A DNA stretch of 64,000 bases from Phycisphaerales bacterium (GCA_019744815.1 JAIEUA010000004.1:62001-126000), one strand, 5' to 3'; positions 26,275-35,771 are shown, counted from the stretch's first letter. Program-made: numbers and translations. Notes: a model not told the origin generated them from the letters alone.

Positions 26275-27729
26275 ATGATCAACTCCCTCCCGCCGTCGAG
26301 TTCTGTCGCACCGCCGCTGCCGCTGCCGAGCACGGCGTTGCCGGTCACCCTCTCACGCCCGCGGCTGCTGGCGCTGGATGCGTTCCGCGGCTTCGTGATG
26401 CTGGTGATGCTGGTCGTGAACAGCTCGACGCACGAATCGTTCCACTGGCAGTTCCAGCACCGCGGCTGGAACGCTGGCGAGAAGGGTGCCAGCATGGCGG
26501 ACATGGTCTTCCCCTGGTTCCTGTTCGCGGTGGGCTGCGCGATCCCGTTCTCGATGAGTGGCGGCCGCGGTGCGGGGAAGTCGGCGTTTGAGAAAGTCTG
26601 GGAGGCGTTCAAGCGGGCGCTCTTGATCTATGCCCTGGGCGCGATCATCACCGCGGCCCGACGCGGCGAGGTGGTGTTCTTCCTTTGGGACATCCTGCCG
26701 ATCATCGCGTGGGGGTACTTCCTGGGCGTGGTGCTCAGCCTCTTCCCACGCTGGGTGCAGGCGGGCTTTGTCGTTGCGGTGCTTGTTGCCAAGTGGGTGA
26801 TGCTGACCAAGATCAACTACCCCGACGCGGGCGCGGTGGTGTGGGAGGAGAAGCGGCACCTCGATGAATGGGTCAAGAGCAACTACCTCAGCATCCGCGG
26901 CGGGCCCTTGTGGTTCGTCGGCGGGTGGTTCGGCGGGCTGACGCAGCTGCTCCCGGCGACGTGCTGCGTGGTGATGGGCATGTGGGCGTCGTCGCTGATT
27001 CGGGCGCAGGCGCTGCCGTCGTTCCTGCGGGCGATGTGGCTGATCGCGGCGGGATTGATCGCGCTGCTGCTCGCGTACGTCTGGGAGCGGGATCTGGCCT
27101 TCAGCAAGGACTTCTTCACGTCTTCGTACGTGCTGCTCGCGAGCGGCAGCGGCGCGGTGGTGCTGGGGCTGTTCTACTTGTTCCTGGATGTGGCGGCGCG
27201 GCCGTCGCCGTCGAGCGCGCTGGCTCGGGCGGGGAGCCTGCTCGCGCCGGTGTGGCTGTGCGGCCTCTGGACCGCGGTCTGCTTCGGCACGCAGTTCATG
27301 GCCGGCACGTTCGGCCTGGATCGCGCCACGATCGAGCCGTGGGCGGCGGGGATGGTGGGCTTCGGGCTCGCGGGGCTGGCGGCGGCGCTGCTCGCGCCGG
27401 CGGAGTTCGCGGGGCCGGTGCGGTGCGTGGGCTGGTTCTGCAGCGTGCCGGGGCGCAACGCGATTCTGCTGTACGTCGGGGCCGAGATTACGTGGCGGAT
27501 CGTCTTGATGGGCTGGAAGATGCCCTTCCACGACGGCTCGATGCAGACCATCGGGCCCGCGCTCAAGGGCTTCGTCCGCGACGGGTGGAACTTCTGGGGC
27601 GTCTCGATGCTCCGCTGGCCGGGGCTTGGTCAGGCCGCGGCGGACTGGGCGTTCACCATCGCGTACACGCTGGTGTGGTGGCGGATCTGCTACTCGCTGT
27701 ACAAGCGGGATCTGTACTTCAAGGTGTGA
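26275..27729 (+). CDS. membrane acyltransferase of the DUF5009 / NagX type
   Basis: A 484-residue multi-span membrane protein. The N-terminal signature LLALDAFRGFVMLVMLVVN is the hallmark of the heparan-alpha-glucosaminide N-acetyltransferase-like (DUF5009) family. It is followed by MADMVFPWFLFAVGCAIPFS, DILPIIAWGYFLG and, near the C-terminus, GRNAILLYVGAEITWRI. Family members move acyl groups across the membrane onto sugars. The conserved His expected in the first loop may be one of those in STHESFHWQFQH. Ten or eleven hydrophobic spans are visible. The gene converges on the GH15 gene with a 6-base gap, so a sugar-related role would fit the neighbour. Confidence 0.8.
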   Translation: MINSLPPSSSVAPPLPLPSTALPVTLSRPRLLALDAFRGFVMLVMLVVNSSTHESFHWQFQHRGWNAGEKGASMADMVFPWFLFAVGCAIPFSMSGGRGAGKSAFEKVWEAFKRALLIYALGAIITAARRGEVVFFLWDILPIIAWGYFLGVVLSLFPRWVQAGFVVAVLVAKWVMLTKINYPDAGAVVWEEKRHLDEWVKSNYLSIRGGPLWFVGGWFGGLTQLLPATCCVVMGMWASSLIRAQALPSFLRAMWLIAAGLIALLLAYVWERDLAFSKDFFTSSYVLLASGSGAVVLGLFYLFLDVAARPSPSSALARAGSLLAPVWLCGLWTAVCFGTQFMAGTFGLDRATIEPWAAGMVGFGLAGLAAALLAPAEFAGPVRCVGWFCSVPGRNAILLYVGAEITWRIVLMGWKMPFHDGSMQTIGPALKGFVRDGWNFWGVSMLRWPGLGQAAADWAFTIAYTLVWWRICYSLYKRDLYFKV

Positions 27730-27735
27730 GCGAGA

Positions 27736-29787
27736 TCACGTCCGAACCGGCTTCACCACGTCGTCCTCGTCCTTGCCGGCCTGAGCCGCCATGATCTGCT
27801 GGCCGATGCGCTTGAGGCTCGTCGCGGTGAGCTTGTCGTACTTGCGGAGGTACTCCATCACCGCGATGACGAAGGTCGCGTGGCTCCAGGTCAGGGGGCT
27901 GACGGAGATCGGGTCGCCGCTGTAGGGGTTGAACTGCTCGGCGAGCACGCCGGATTTCTCGGCGCGGCGCTGGGCCCATTCGATCAGTGGCAAGGCTTCC
28001 TGCAGTTCTTCCACGGTCCTCGCGTGCTCGATGCGGTGCTGGGCCTGCCAGAGGGTGCAGATGACCCACGGGTTGCCGGGCACGGCGTCGGTGTTGTCGC
28101 GCTCGACCTGGTGGTAGTAGTCGCGCTCGTAGCGGGCGCAGCCGCCGACGCTGGTCTTGACCCAGAGGCGATCCCACAGGCCCTTCATCTCGTCCTCGAT
28201 GATCTCGTCGGAGGCGTTGAAGGCGCCGAAGGCGAAGAGGGCGTAGTTGGCGCTGTCGCTGGTCATGTCGAGGCGGTAGCCGCCGGTCGCCAGCGGCGTC
28301 GCCATGCGGGCGAAACGCTTGAGCTGGGGGTTCCAGAGGAACTTGAGGCACGCGGCCTTCATCTTGTCCGCGGCCTCGCGGTACATCTGCGAGCGGTCGT
28401 GGTCGCCGAAATCACTGGCGAACTGGGCCGCGGCGTTGAGAGCGCCGATGGTCGCCGCCACCGTGAACGTGTGCACGCCGCGCCGCTCTTCCCACAAGTC
28501 CCAGCTGGGATGCGGGAGGCCGTTGGCGTCGCGGTACGAGAGGATCCAGTCGGCCGGGCGCACGATGAGCGTGCTGTACAGCGGCTTGATGAACTCGACG
28601 TCGCGGAAGGCGATGAAGTGTTTGCGGAGCGCCCACATGACCAGCGAGGTCTCGTCCTGCTGGATGGGCAGGACCTTCTGGCCCTCGACCATCCACGGGT
28701 GCCAGGAGCTGGCGAGCTGGCCGCTGGGGGTGTACTTGTGCAGGAAGTAGCCGTCGTCCTCGATGACCTCGCCGCAGTAGCGGAAGAAGTGACGGGAGAG
28801 CTCGGACTGACCGCTGAGGATGAGCGAGTAGGCCACCAGCGCGCCGTCGCGGGGCCAGCAGTAGGAATAGTGGTCGCCGCCGAACTGGGTGATGTCGCTG
28901 TCGTTGGCGGCGATGATCGCGCCGCCGTTGTCGATCTGGGTGCGGAGCACCAACTGGCTGCGGTAGAAGAGATCGCGCACGCCCTCGGGCAGCGGGCTGA
29001 GATCGATCGGCTCCTTGCGGCACCAGAGCTTCCAGTACGCCTGCGTGCGGGTGATGAGGCGGTCGGGCCCCTTCTCGTTGACGCGGCGGTTGATGTCACG
29101 GACTTCCTTGTAGGAGCGTCCGCAGGCGAGCCAGCTGGAGACATAAGCCTCGCCGTGGGGCTCGATGTCGAGGTTGAAGCCGATGGTGGCGTCGACGGAT
29201 CCCTGGCTGATGGCGTTGCGGCCGAGCTGGCCGTCTTCGGCGTCGCGCCAGGTGCCTTCGGCGCCGCCGAGGCGTTTGGTGCCGATGGCCCAGTTGTCGA
29301 TGCCGCACTTGTTCTGGTCGCAGGCATTGAAGAGGAAGTAGATGTCTTCCTTGTAGAGAACCAGGCTGGAGGTGGCGGGGTCGTAGTTGGCGGTGTCGCC
29401 CAGGGCCGAGCCGCGGATGGACATGTCCCAGTGGAAGAAGACGCGGACGTCGCGACGCCGACCGGTGAGGTCCTTCACGACCGAGCGACGGAGGTACACG
29501 GGCTCGTGGAAGTCGACGCAGTCGTGGCAGGTGATCTCGAGCCCGAGCTTCTCGTTGATGAGGCGGACGTTGGTGACGAGGGTGTCGCGCTCGTAGCGGA
29601 TCTCGCGGGTCCAGGTCGGGTCCTCGATCCACGCGAACTGGCCGTCGGCCCAGACGCCGAAGCGCTGGACATGGCCGTCGGTGTGGTTGTAGAGCCCGAC
29701 GTTGGGGAAGTAGAGATCGCGCACGCGATAGAGGTGGTCGAAGGTGACCAGCACGTTACCGTTGCCGACTGGGATATCGCGTGGCAT
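27736..29787 (-). CDS. glycoside hydrolase family 15 (glucoamylase/trehalase-type)
   Basis: A 683-residue cytoplasmic enzyme. The N-terminal beta-sandwich reads GNGNVLVTFDHLYRVRDLYF and includes the loop HWDMSIRGSALGD. The C-terminal (alpha/alpha)6 barrel contains YCWPRDGALVAYSLI, IQQDETSLVMWAL, DLWEERRGVHTFT with the general-acid Glu, and GVLAEQFNP with the general-base Glu near residue 630. This is the two-domain bacterial glucoamylase layout, expected to release glucose from alpha-glucans. No signal peptide is present, so it probably acts on intracellular glycogen-type glucan or trehalose-like substrates. Confidence 0.9.
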   Translation of the reverse strand: MPRDIPVGNGNVLVTFDHLYRVRDLYFPNVGLYNHTDGHVQRFGVWADGQFAWIEDPTWTREIRYERDTLVTNVRLINEKLGLEITCHDCVDFHEPVYLRRSVVKDLTGRRRDVRVFFHWDMSIRGSALGDTANYDPATSSLVLYKEDIYFLFNACDQNKCGIDNWAIGTKRLGGAEGTWRDAEDGQLGRNAISQGSVDATIGFNLDIEPHGEAYVSSWLACGRSYKEVRDINRRVNEKGPDRLITRTQAYWKLWCRKEPIDLSPLPEGVRDLFYRSQLVLRTQIDNGGAIIAANDSDITQFGGDHYSYCWPRDGALVAYSLILSGQSELSRHFFRYCGEVIEDDGYFLHKYTPSGQLASSWHPWMVEGQKVLPIQQDETSLVMWALRKHFIAFRDVEFIKPLYSTLIVRPADWILSYRDANGLPHPSWDLWEERRGVHTFTVAATIGALNAAAQFASDFGDHDRSQMYREAADKMKAACLKFLWNPQLKRFARMATPLATGGYRLDMTSDSANYALFAFGAFNASDEIIEDEMKGLWDRLWVKTSVGGCARYERDYYHQVERDNTDAVPGNPWVICTLWQAQHRIEHARTVEELQEALPLIEWAQRRAEKSGVLAEQFNPYSGDPISVSPLTWSHATFVIAVMEYLRKYDKLTATSLKRIGQQIMAAQAGKDEDDVVKPVRT

Positions 29788-30011
29788 GAGGGTGCTTCAA
29801 GGTAGGCCCGGATCGGCCCCGGCCCGCGGCACACGCCGCCGACCGACCGAACGCGGCCCCAACGGTGAAGGATCGTGCCATCGCGTCGCCGGATTCAACG
29901 GGCCTGACCAACCCAGCGCAGATGATGCCTTCCCCGGGCAAGGACAACTCGGCCGGCGCATTTCACGCGCCAAGAACGCCGGGGCGCCCGCCAAAATCCC
30001 CCTTGATCGGA

Positions 30012-30377
30012 TCAAGCCGCCTGACCGCTGAGCAGCCGGTCGGCCAGGTCCGACGCGTTCCCGTCCACCGCCTCGGTGACGGTGAGCGTGAGCGCCCCCA
30101 TGGCCTTGATGCGTTCGCTCAGGTCTCCGATGAACGTCACTTTGATCCCGAAGTTCTCGCCGACCTTGACGGCCACACCCTGCCCGATGGGCTTGTTGTT
30201 GACCATCAGGTCCAGCTCGGAATCCGCGGGCTTGGGCAACTCGATAATCGCCCCGGGGACCAACGCCACGACCTCGCTGACCGTCATGCCACGTTCGCCC
30301 AGGCGGACGACCACGGGCACCTCGAGGCGGAGGATCTGGTCGAGATTCGAGTGCGATGAGCGGGCGTTGCTGGGCAT
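30012..30377 (-). CDS. FliN/SpoA-domain protein (stand-alone)
   Basis: A 121-residue protein with one surface-presentation-of-antigens (SpoA/FliN) domain: LRLEVPVVVRLGERGMTVSE, VALVPGAIIELPKPADSELD, LMVNNKPIGQGVAVKVGENF and GIKVTFIG. This is the C-terminal domain shared by flagellar motor switch proteins FliN and FliM and type III secretion C-ring proteins. The first 25 residues are short and polar. Flagellar neighbours are absent, so the rest of the motor must be encoded elsewhere or the domain has another use. The start at 30377 was chosen to begin just before the domain; upstream in-frame codons look non-coding. Confidence 0.85.
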   Translation of the reverse strand: MPSNARSSHSNLDQILRLEVPVVVRLGERGMTVSEVVALVPGAIIELPKPADSELDLMVNNKPIGQGVAVKVGENFGIKVTFIGDLSERIKAMGALTLTVTEAVDGNASDLADRLLSGQAA

Positions 30378-30482
30378 ACGGAGTCTCGCGAGAGTGACAA
30401 CCGCCGAATCGCAAGCGGCGTGCCGGTCGGAAACTCTCCGACGGTTGTTCTTTTTGTGGCGCATCCAGTCCCGACCCCAATG

Positions 30483-30505
30483 AAAAGACCGGCCAGAGAC
30501 CGGTC
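30483..30505 (-). terminator. terminator of fabF
   Basis: On the minus strand GACCGG / CCGGTC arms with a 7-base loop are followed by TTTT. It lies 25 bases beyond the fabF stop. Confidence 0.7.
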
Positions 30506-30529
30506 CTCGTGGTGCCGGATGCCCTCAAC

Positions 30530-31831
30530 TTATCCCCGATACTCACCGAAGATCAGCGTGACGTTGTGCCCGCCGAAGCCGAAGGTGTTGTTCATCACGT
30601 ACTGCATGCGGCGTTCGCGGGCGTGGTGGGCGACGAGGTCGATGTCGAAGCCTTCGTCGGGGTTGTCGAGGTTGATCGTGGGCGGGATCACGCCGTCGGT
30701 GATGGCGTGGATGCACGCAATCGACTCGACCGCGCCCGAGGCTCCCAGGCAGTGCCCGTGCATGCTCTTGGTGCTGCTCATGAGGAGCTTGCCGCCCGTG
30801 GACTTCTTGGCGGCGTCGCCGAAGACGGCGCCGACCGCAGACACCTCGGCCTTGTCGCCCAGGGGCGTGCTGGTACCGTGGGCGTTGATGTAACCGATGT
30901 CGCTGGTGTTGAGCTTGGCGTCGCGGAGCGCCATCCGCATGGAGCGTGCCGCGCCGTCGCCCGCGGCGTCGGGAGCGGTGATGTGCCCGGCGTCGCTGCT
31001 GTTGCCGCTGCCGACGAGCTCGGCGTAGATGCGAGCGCCACGCTTCTTGGCGTGCTCCTCGCTCTCGAGAACGAGCATCGCTGCGCCCTCGCTGAGCACA
31101 AAGCCGTCGCGGTCCTTGTCGAACGGGCGGCTGGCGCGAGTCGGGTCGTCGTTGCGGGTCGAGAGGGCACGCATGACCATGAACGCGCCGATGCACAGAG
31201 GGGACACCGCGGCCTCGCAGCCGCCGGTGACCATGACGTCTGCCCAGCCGCGCTGGATCATGTGAGCGGCGTCGGCGATCGCGTGGCCCGAGCTGGCGCA
31301 CGCCGTCGCGTGTGCGGCGGCGGGACCCTTGAGCCCGTACTTGATCGAGACGTTGCCGGTGGTGGCGTTGACCATGAGCCGCGGCACGGTGAAGGGGCTG
31401 AGCCGATCCGGCGCCCGCTCCACCATGGTGTACACGCCTTCTTCGATGGTGATGATGCCGCCGATGCCCGAGCCGATGACCACGCCGCAGAGCTCGGGGT
31501 TCTCCTTGGAGAAGTCGATGCCCGAGTCGGCGACCGCTTCGACCGCGGCGCCCATGCCCAGGTGGGTGACCCGGTCGAGGCGCTTGGCCTCGCGGAACTC
31601 CATGATCGGAGGCCGGCCGTCGACGGAGGCGGAGATGTCAAACCCGCGGACCTCGCCGCCGATGGTGACGTCCCACTTGGGGTAGCGCTTGAAGGATTCC
31701 GAGGTGATCGTGCTGATGCCGCTCTTGCCCTCGCGCATGGCGGCCCAGGTGGCCTTGGCGTCGAGGCCGATGTTGGTAACGGCGCCGATTCCGGTGATCA
31801 CGACGCGACGGCTGGGGCTTCCGGCAAGCAT
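30530..31831 (-). CDS. fabF: beta-ketoacyl-ACP synthase II (FabF)
   Basis: A 433-residue condensing enzyme that elongates acyl-ACP with malonyl-ACP in fatty acid synthesis. The thiolase-fold active site is complete: Cys178 in AHATACASSGHA, the first His in INAHGTSTPLGD and the second in NNTFGFGGHN, plus KSMHGHCLGASGA. Length and order match FabF. The ATG at 31831 opens MLAGSPSRRVVITGIGAVTN, the usual first strand. It follows acpP with a 135-base gap on the same strand, the standard acpP-fabF order. Confidence 0.95.
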   Translation of the reverse strand: MLAGSPSRRVVITGIGAVTNIGLDAKATWAAMREGKSGISTITSESFKRYPKWDVTIGGEVRGFDISASVDGRPPIMEFREAKRLDRVTHLGMGAAVEAVADSGIDFSKENPELCGVVIGSGIGGIITIEEGVYTMVERAPDRLSPFTVPRLMVNATTGNVSIKYGLKGPAAAHATACASSGHAIADAAHMIQRGWADVMVTGGCEAAVSPLCIGAFMVMRALSTRNDDPTRASRPFDKDRDGFVLSEGAAMLVLESEEHAKKRGARIYAELVGSGNSSDAGHITAPDAAGDGAARSMRMALRDAKLNTSDIGYINAHGTSTPLGDKAEVSAVGAVFGDAAKKSTGGKLLMSSTKSMHGHCLGASGAVESIACIHAITDGVIPPTINLDNPDEGFDIDLVAHHARERRMQYVMNNTFGFGGHNVTLIFGEYRG

Positions 31832-31966
31832 CGGGGCTCGCTGTCCTTTTGATGAAGTTGCGGCCGACGTGCCGCCAGGAGCGGCGGGAACGGTCGGACG
31901 GAGGGCGCGGGACCCAGCCCCGCGGAAACAAAGACGGCGCACGGGGATCAGCCCGCACGCCGCGGA

Positions 31967-32221
31967 TTACTTGTTGGCGCTGGCGCGGGCCTGCTTGATG
32001 AACTCGATGGCCTCGCCGACGGTCTTGATCTTCTCGGCGTGCTCGTCGGGGATCTCGGTCTCGAACTCGTCCTCGAACTCCATGACGAGCTCGACGGTGT
32101 CGAGGCTGTCGGCGTTGAGGTCGTCGACAAAGCGGGTGGTCCGGCTGATCTTGGCCTTATCGGCACCCATCTGCTCGGCCACGATCTCGATCACTTTCGC
32201 TTCGATCTCTTGGTCGGTCAC
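31967..32221 (-). CDS. acpP: acyl carrier protein
   Basis: An 84-residue acyl carrier protein. The phosphopantetheine attachment serine is Ser39 in [13 protein letters not shown]. Helix 1 ([14 protein letters not shown]) and the acidic recognition helix ([20 protein letters not shown]) are typical. It starts with GTG, supported by AGGAGA six bases upstream; no ATG lies near. The C-terminal tail ARASANK is slightly longer than in E. coli AcpP. It lies directly upstream of fabF and presumably shares its transcript. Confidence 0.95.
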   Translation of the reverse strand: MTDQEIEAKVIEIVAEQMGADKAKISRTTRFVDDLNADSLDTVELVMEFEDEFETEIPDEHAEKIKTVGEAIEFIKQARASANK

Positions 32222-32619
32222 AAGCAATCTCCTGGTTGCCGACGTGCCTCTGCAACCCACGGCCAGACCCGAATGACGCCCGCGCGTCGTTTTCCCGGGC
32301 CTTCCGCAATACCGGCAACGCCGTACTCCGAGACAGCCCGATTCTACGCAAGTCAGCCGACGCGGGCGAGCAGGCGCGGAACTCCCACCTCCACCACCCG
32401 TCCGCGGCCTCCAGAAGGGCGCGGGTCCCGGTGAGCGGTTGCAGACAACACATCTCTCTGGCGAGGGCTCCTGGAGGCCGGCGAACTCTGCTTCCGCGGC
32501 GGTGCCGCGGACGATGCGGCCGATCCCGACATGGTCCGAGACACGATCCGATCGCTGCACATGAAAAACCCCGAGGGTCGCTCGGGGTTGAGGGGTCCAG
32601 ACACCGTTCGTCGGTGATG
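32222..32619. other. intergenic region between acpP and the DUF1579 gene
   Basis: 398 bases. The right end holds the terminator of the DUF1579 gene (32564-32589). The rest, about 330 bases, should carry the acpP-fabF promoter. I looked for rpmF and other small genes on the minus strand and find none convincing. Confidence 0.6.
32564..32589 (-). terminator. terminator of the DUF1579 gene
   Basis: On the minus strand AACCCCGAG, a CGACC loop and CTCGGGGTT are followed by TTTC. The 9-bp stem is perfect. Confidence 0.9.
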
Positions 32620-33408
32620 CTACTTGCTGATCTCGGGCTTCTTCGTCTCGGGCTTTTTGATCTCGGGCTTGGTGTCGTTGCCGCCGCCCTTGCGGGTGTA
32701 GGAGAGCTCCATCATCTTGCGCTCCTTGCCGCCGGCGATGTTCTCGAAGAACTCCATGGTGTAGGTGTCGGGGCCGGTCCAGCTCGTGACCTCGCGGGTG
32801 GTCTTCTTGGTGCCGTCGGGCTCGGTGAAGGTGCCGGACATGGTGTAGGTCTTGCCGTCGGCGGAGCAGGAGCCGGTGGAATACCAGATGCCGGTGGACA
32901 TGTTGTCCACCCACACGCTCTCGTGCTGCTTGGAGTTGTTGTTGTACCCCATCATCGAGACGCCCTTGAAAGGCTGGCCCATCATGTCGCCGTTGTAGTG
33001 GATGTAGAGGAAGCGGCCGCCCATCTCCATCTTCGCGTTCACGGTCGCGGTGCTCTCCACCGGCGGCGTGTTCTCGTCCATCCACATCTTGCTCTTGACG
33101 TCCCAGTCGCCCGCGAACTTGGCGAGGTGGGCGTGATGCTCGCCCGGAGTCATCGAGGCCATCATCTCGGCCATCTTGGGATCGGCGTTCATGTCCGGGG
33201 CGGCGGGGGCTTTCGGGTCGATCGCCTTCTTCGCGTCGTCCGCCGCCTTCTTGGCGGCGTCTTGGGCCTTGGTGGCCGCGTCTTGGGACTGCTTTTGCAT
33301 GTCCTTCATCGCGTCCTTGACCTTGTCGCCGTCGCCAGCCAAAGCCGAGGAGAGACACATGCCCGCCGCGAGGATGAGAGCCGTCGTCCGTTTGAGATCC
33401 ATGTCCAT
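32620..33408 (-). CDS. exported DUF1579 protein
   Basis: A 262-residue secreted protein. The signal peptide is [20 protein letters not shown] then SALA. A lysine/alanine-rich helical segment with repeated DAAxKA units (residues 28-70) follows. The DUF1579 domain then begins at [15 protein letters not shown] and contains [39 protein letters not shown] and a lipocalin-like series of strands up to [10 protein letters not shown]. The C-terminus carries a short repeat [19 protein letters not shown]1579 proteins have a calycin-like barrel and no assigned reaction. Strong terminator downstream. Confidence 0.85.
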   Translation of the reverse strand: MDMDLKRTTALILAAGMCLSSALAGDGDKVKDAMKDMQKQSQDAATKAQDAAKKAADDAKKAIDPKAPAAPDMNADPKMAEMMASMTPGEHHAHLAKFAGDWDVKSKMWMDENTPPVESTATVNAKMEMGGRFLYIHYNGDMMGQPFKGVSMMGYNNNSKQHESVWVDNMSTGIWYSTGSCSADGKTYTMSGTFTEPDGTKKTTREVTSWTGPDTYTMEFFENIAGGKERKMMELSYTRKGGGNDTKPEIKKPETKKPEISK

Positions 33409-33557
33409 GACTCCGTGAGTGCGCCGCGGTCGCCGACACGGGACACGCGGGTCGCTCGAAACAGCATATCAGGATTTTGGACGGTATCGCCCCGTCCCCA
33501 GCACAATCGCTGGGTTTGAGTCGTAATCGCCGCACAAACATGAACTTGCGTAACCCT

Positions 33558-34793
33558 CTAGACCGACACTCGCTCGACGATTTCGAGGCCGAAGGCGTCG
33601 AGGCCGGGCATGTCGCGCTTGGAATTGGTGATGAGGCGGAGCTTGGTGAGCCCCAGGTCGCGGAGGATCTGGCCGCCGACGCCGAAGTCGCGCTGCGTGG
33701 CGGACTGGGCGCCCGCGGTGGACGCCGAGGCGGCGCGGCGGGGCTGCTGCAGCATCGCCTCCAGATCTTCATCTCCCGCGTCGGCCATGTCGGTGCGGAG
33801 GTAGACGATCGCGCCGCGGCCTTCTTTCTGAATCAGCTCCATCGAGCGGCGGAGGACATCGCCGCTGGAGCGGGCGTCGGCGCCGATCTCGCCGAAGACG
33901 TCGCCGAGCAGGTGGCGGCGGTGCATGCGGACGAGCGTCAGTTCAGTGGGACCAGCCTCCGGCCGGTCTTCCTGCATGCCGGTGGCTCGTTGACCGGCCT
34001 CCGGCCGGTCCCACTGGTGCGATGGGGAGAGCCCCACGCCGCCCTTGCTGAGCACCACATGCGGCAAGGGATCGACCAGACTCTGGTACACGATCGCGTC
34101 GAACTCTCCGGCGTGGGTTTGTAGTTTCCTGGGTTCGCCGACGCGCTTCACCAGGCTCTCGCGGGCGAGGCGGTGCTCGATGATCTGGGCGACGCTGCAC
34201 ATCTTGATCGCGTGGCGCTTGCAGAACTCGATGAGATCGGGGACACGGGCCATCTCGCCGTCGTCCTTCATGATCTCGATGATGACCGCGGCGGGATAGA
34301 GGCCCGCCATGCGGCAGAGATCGACGCTGCCCTCGGTCTGGCCGGTGCGGACGATCGTGCCGCCGTCGCGGCTGCGGAGCGGGTTGATGTGACCGGGGCG
34401 CACGAAGTCGTCGGGCGTGGTGCGCGGGTCGATCATCATCTGGATGCAGCGGGCCCGCTCGCGGGCGGAGACGCCGGTGGTGAAGCCGTGGCGGGGATGG
34501 CCATCGATGCTAACGGTGAACGCGGTGCCGCGGCTGGAGGTGTTGGCGGAGGACTGCGGGTGCAGGTCGAGGCGGTCGCAGTCCTCTTCGGTGAGCGAGA
34601 GGCAGAGATAGCCGCGGGCGTGGGTGAGGGCGAAGGTGATCGCTTCGGGCGTGGCGAACTGGGCGGGGAAGACCAGGTCGCCCTCGTTCTCGCGGTCCTC
34701 GTCGTCGGTGAGGACGATCATGCGCCCGGCGCGGAGCTCGTCGAGGATTTCGGAGATAGGAGCGAACGGAGAGGAGGGCGGCATCGCGTGCAT
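33558..34793 (-). CDS. ribB: 3,4-dihydroxy-2-butanone-4-phosphate synthase with degenerate RibA domain
   Basis: A 411-residue riboflavin-pathway protein. The N-terminal half is a complete RibB domain: [35 protein letters not shown], and [17 protein letters not shown]. The C-terminal half aligns with GTP cyclohydrolase II but has lost the zinc cysteines: the SEC...RCDCG pattern is replaced by RRH...GADARSSG, and the RQEGRNIGL motif by RTDMADAGD. It is thus expected to make dihydroxybutanone phosphate only. Between the domains two DRPEAG hexapeptides are encoded by inserted palindromes at 33946-34014. The start is either 34793 (MHAMPPSS) or the ATG three codons on. Confidence 0.9.
   Translation of the reverse strand: MHAMPPSSPFAPISEILDELRAGRMIVLTDDEDRENEGDLVFPAQFATPEAITFALTHARGYLCLSLTEEDCDRLDLHPQSSANTSSRGTAFTVSIDGHPRHGFTTGVSARERARCIQMMIDPRTTPDDFVRPGHINPLRSRDGGTIVRTGQTEGSVDLCRMAGLYPAAVIIEIMKDDGEMARVPDLIEFCKRHAIKMCSVAQIIEHRLARESLVKRVGEPRKLQTHAGEFDAIVYQSLVDPLPHVVLSKGGVGLSPSHQWDRPEAGQRATGMQEDRPEAGPTELTLVRMHRRHLLGDVFGEIGADARSSGDVLRRSMELIQKEGRGAIVYLRTDMADAGDEDLEAMLQQPRRAASASTAGAQSATQRDFGVGGQILRDLGLTKLRLITNSKRDMPGLDAFGLEIVERVSV
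33946..34014. repeat. two in-frame GACCGGCC-TCC-GGCCGGTC palindromes inside ribB
   Basis: Elements at 33950-33968 (one mismatch) and 33992-34010 (perfect) are 42 bases apart and are framed by GTGGG and CCCAC. Both are read as DRPEAG on the coding strand and fall in the RibA-like domain's N-terminal region, where homologues have none. Confidence 0.85.
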
Positions 34794-34885
34794 TGTTGCG
34801 GCTACCCCACACCTCCGCCGCGAGTCCCCACGCGAAGCCGGCGAACGCCCTGAAACTCGTCCTGCCGCCTCCCCAACAAGACTCC

Positions 34886-35740
34886 ATGCTCGACACACCC
34901 GCCATGGCTCTGCGGATCGCCGCCTCACCAGTCTGGCTGCTGTGGCGGGGCTACCTGCTGCTGTGGTGGGCGTTTGACGATTCGCCCGAGCGGGCCGCCG
35001 CTCGCCTCTCCGCCAAGACCACCGCCGCCGCCGACGTCTCGCCGCCCGCGTTTGTCGAGGGCGGAGACTCGGGCCAGGCGAGCGCGTTCGAGTTCGTGGA
35101 TTCCCGCAAGCCCAAGAAACAGCCCCTCCCGCCACCGATGCCACGCCCCGACGGGCTGCTGAAGGGCGCGTTCGCTGGATCCATGATTCTCTGCGGAACC
35201 TCGAGCTTGGCCGCCGCGGGACTCGCCGCGGGCGATGCGCTCTCGCCCGCCCGGGCGGGTGCGCTGTGGCTGTGGTTCTGCTCGATCGTTCTGGTGGGCA
35301 GCGTGCTGGGTGTGCGCCGCATCGCCCGCAAGCGTTGGGAGAAGCCCAAGGGGCCGATCGCGCGGGCCAAGGACGCCACGGTGCACGCTGCCAAGGCCGC
35401 GCGGGATGTCGCGTTGGATCGCGCCATGGCGGCGATCCATTTCGTTCGGGGCGAGAAGCAGAACAACGCGGGGGGCGCCGCCGCTGATCCGAACGTCGCA
35501 CGCCACCCAGAGGCCGAGCCGAAGTCACCACCGATCAATGCTCAAGCTCCCGCGCCCCAACGTGTCGCCGCGAAGGTTGCACGGTCCGTGGCCGCGGCCG
35601 CCCGACAGACTTCCACACGCTTGGTGCCTGCGGTCGCGCGGGGGGCTCGAGGTGTTCTCGACCCTCTGCGCGATCGCGCTTCGGTCGGCTTGTCCTGGGC
35701 CTCACGCAAGCTCGCCAAGAGCTCGCAAACTTCCGCGTAA
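34886..35740 (+). CDS. hypothetical membrane protein
   Basis: A 284-residue protein of unknown function. Near the N-terminus SPVWLLWRGYLLLWWAFDD is a short amphipathic or membrane-dipping segment. Two membrane spans follow a Pro-rich loop (residues about 95-150: GAFAGSMILCGTSSLAAAGL and ALWLWFCSIVLVGSVLGV). The C-terminal 130 residues are basic and alanine-rich, with repeated AAKAARDVA-type helical stretches (AAKVARSVAAAARQTSTRLV). It diverges from ribB across 92 bases. No family recognised. Confidence 0.65.
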   Translation: MLDTPAMALRIAASPVWLLWRGYLLLWWAFDDSPERAAARLSAKTTAAADVSPPAFVEGGDSGQASAFEFVDSRKPKKQPLPPPMPRPDGLLKGAFAGSMILCGTSSLAAAGLAAGDALSPARAGALWLWFCSIVLVGSVLGVRRIARKRWEKPKGPIARAKDATVHAAKAARDVALDRAMAAIHFVRGEKQNNAGGAAADPNVARHPEAEPKSPPINAQAPAPQRVAAKVARSVAAAARQTSTRLVPAVARGARGVLDPLRDRASVGLSWASRKLAKSSQTSA

Positions 35741-35771
35741 CTGCACGGGTTACACCTCGCGGAGAGCCGTT

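Noticed and set aside
32222-32619. Possible rpmF or small RNA gene between acpP and the DUF1579 gene
   Set aside because: No CxxC...CxxC L32 motif and no conserved RNA structure visible; only a terminator was supported.
30487-34010. fabF terminator as a copy of the ribB palindrome
   Set aside because: Both contain GACCGG...CCGGTC, but the loops differ and the fabF copy has a T tract, so it is better explained as an ordinary terminator.
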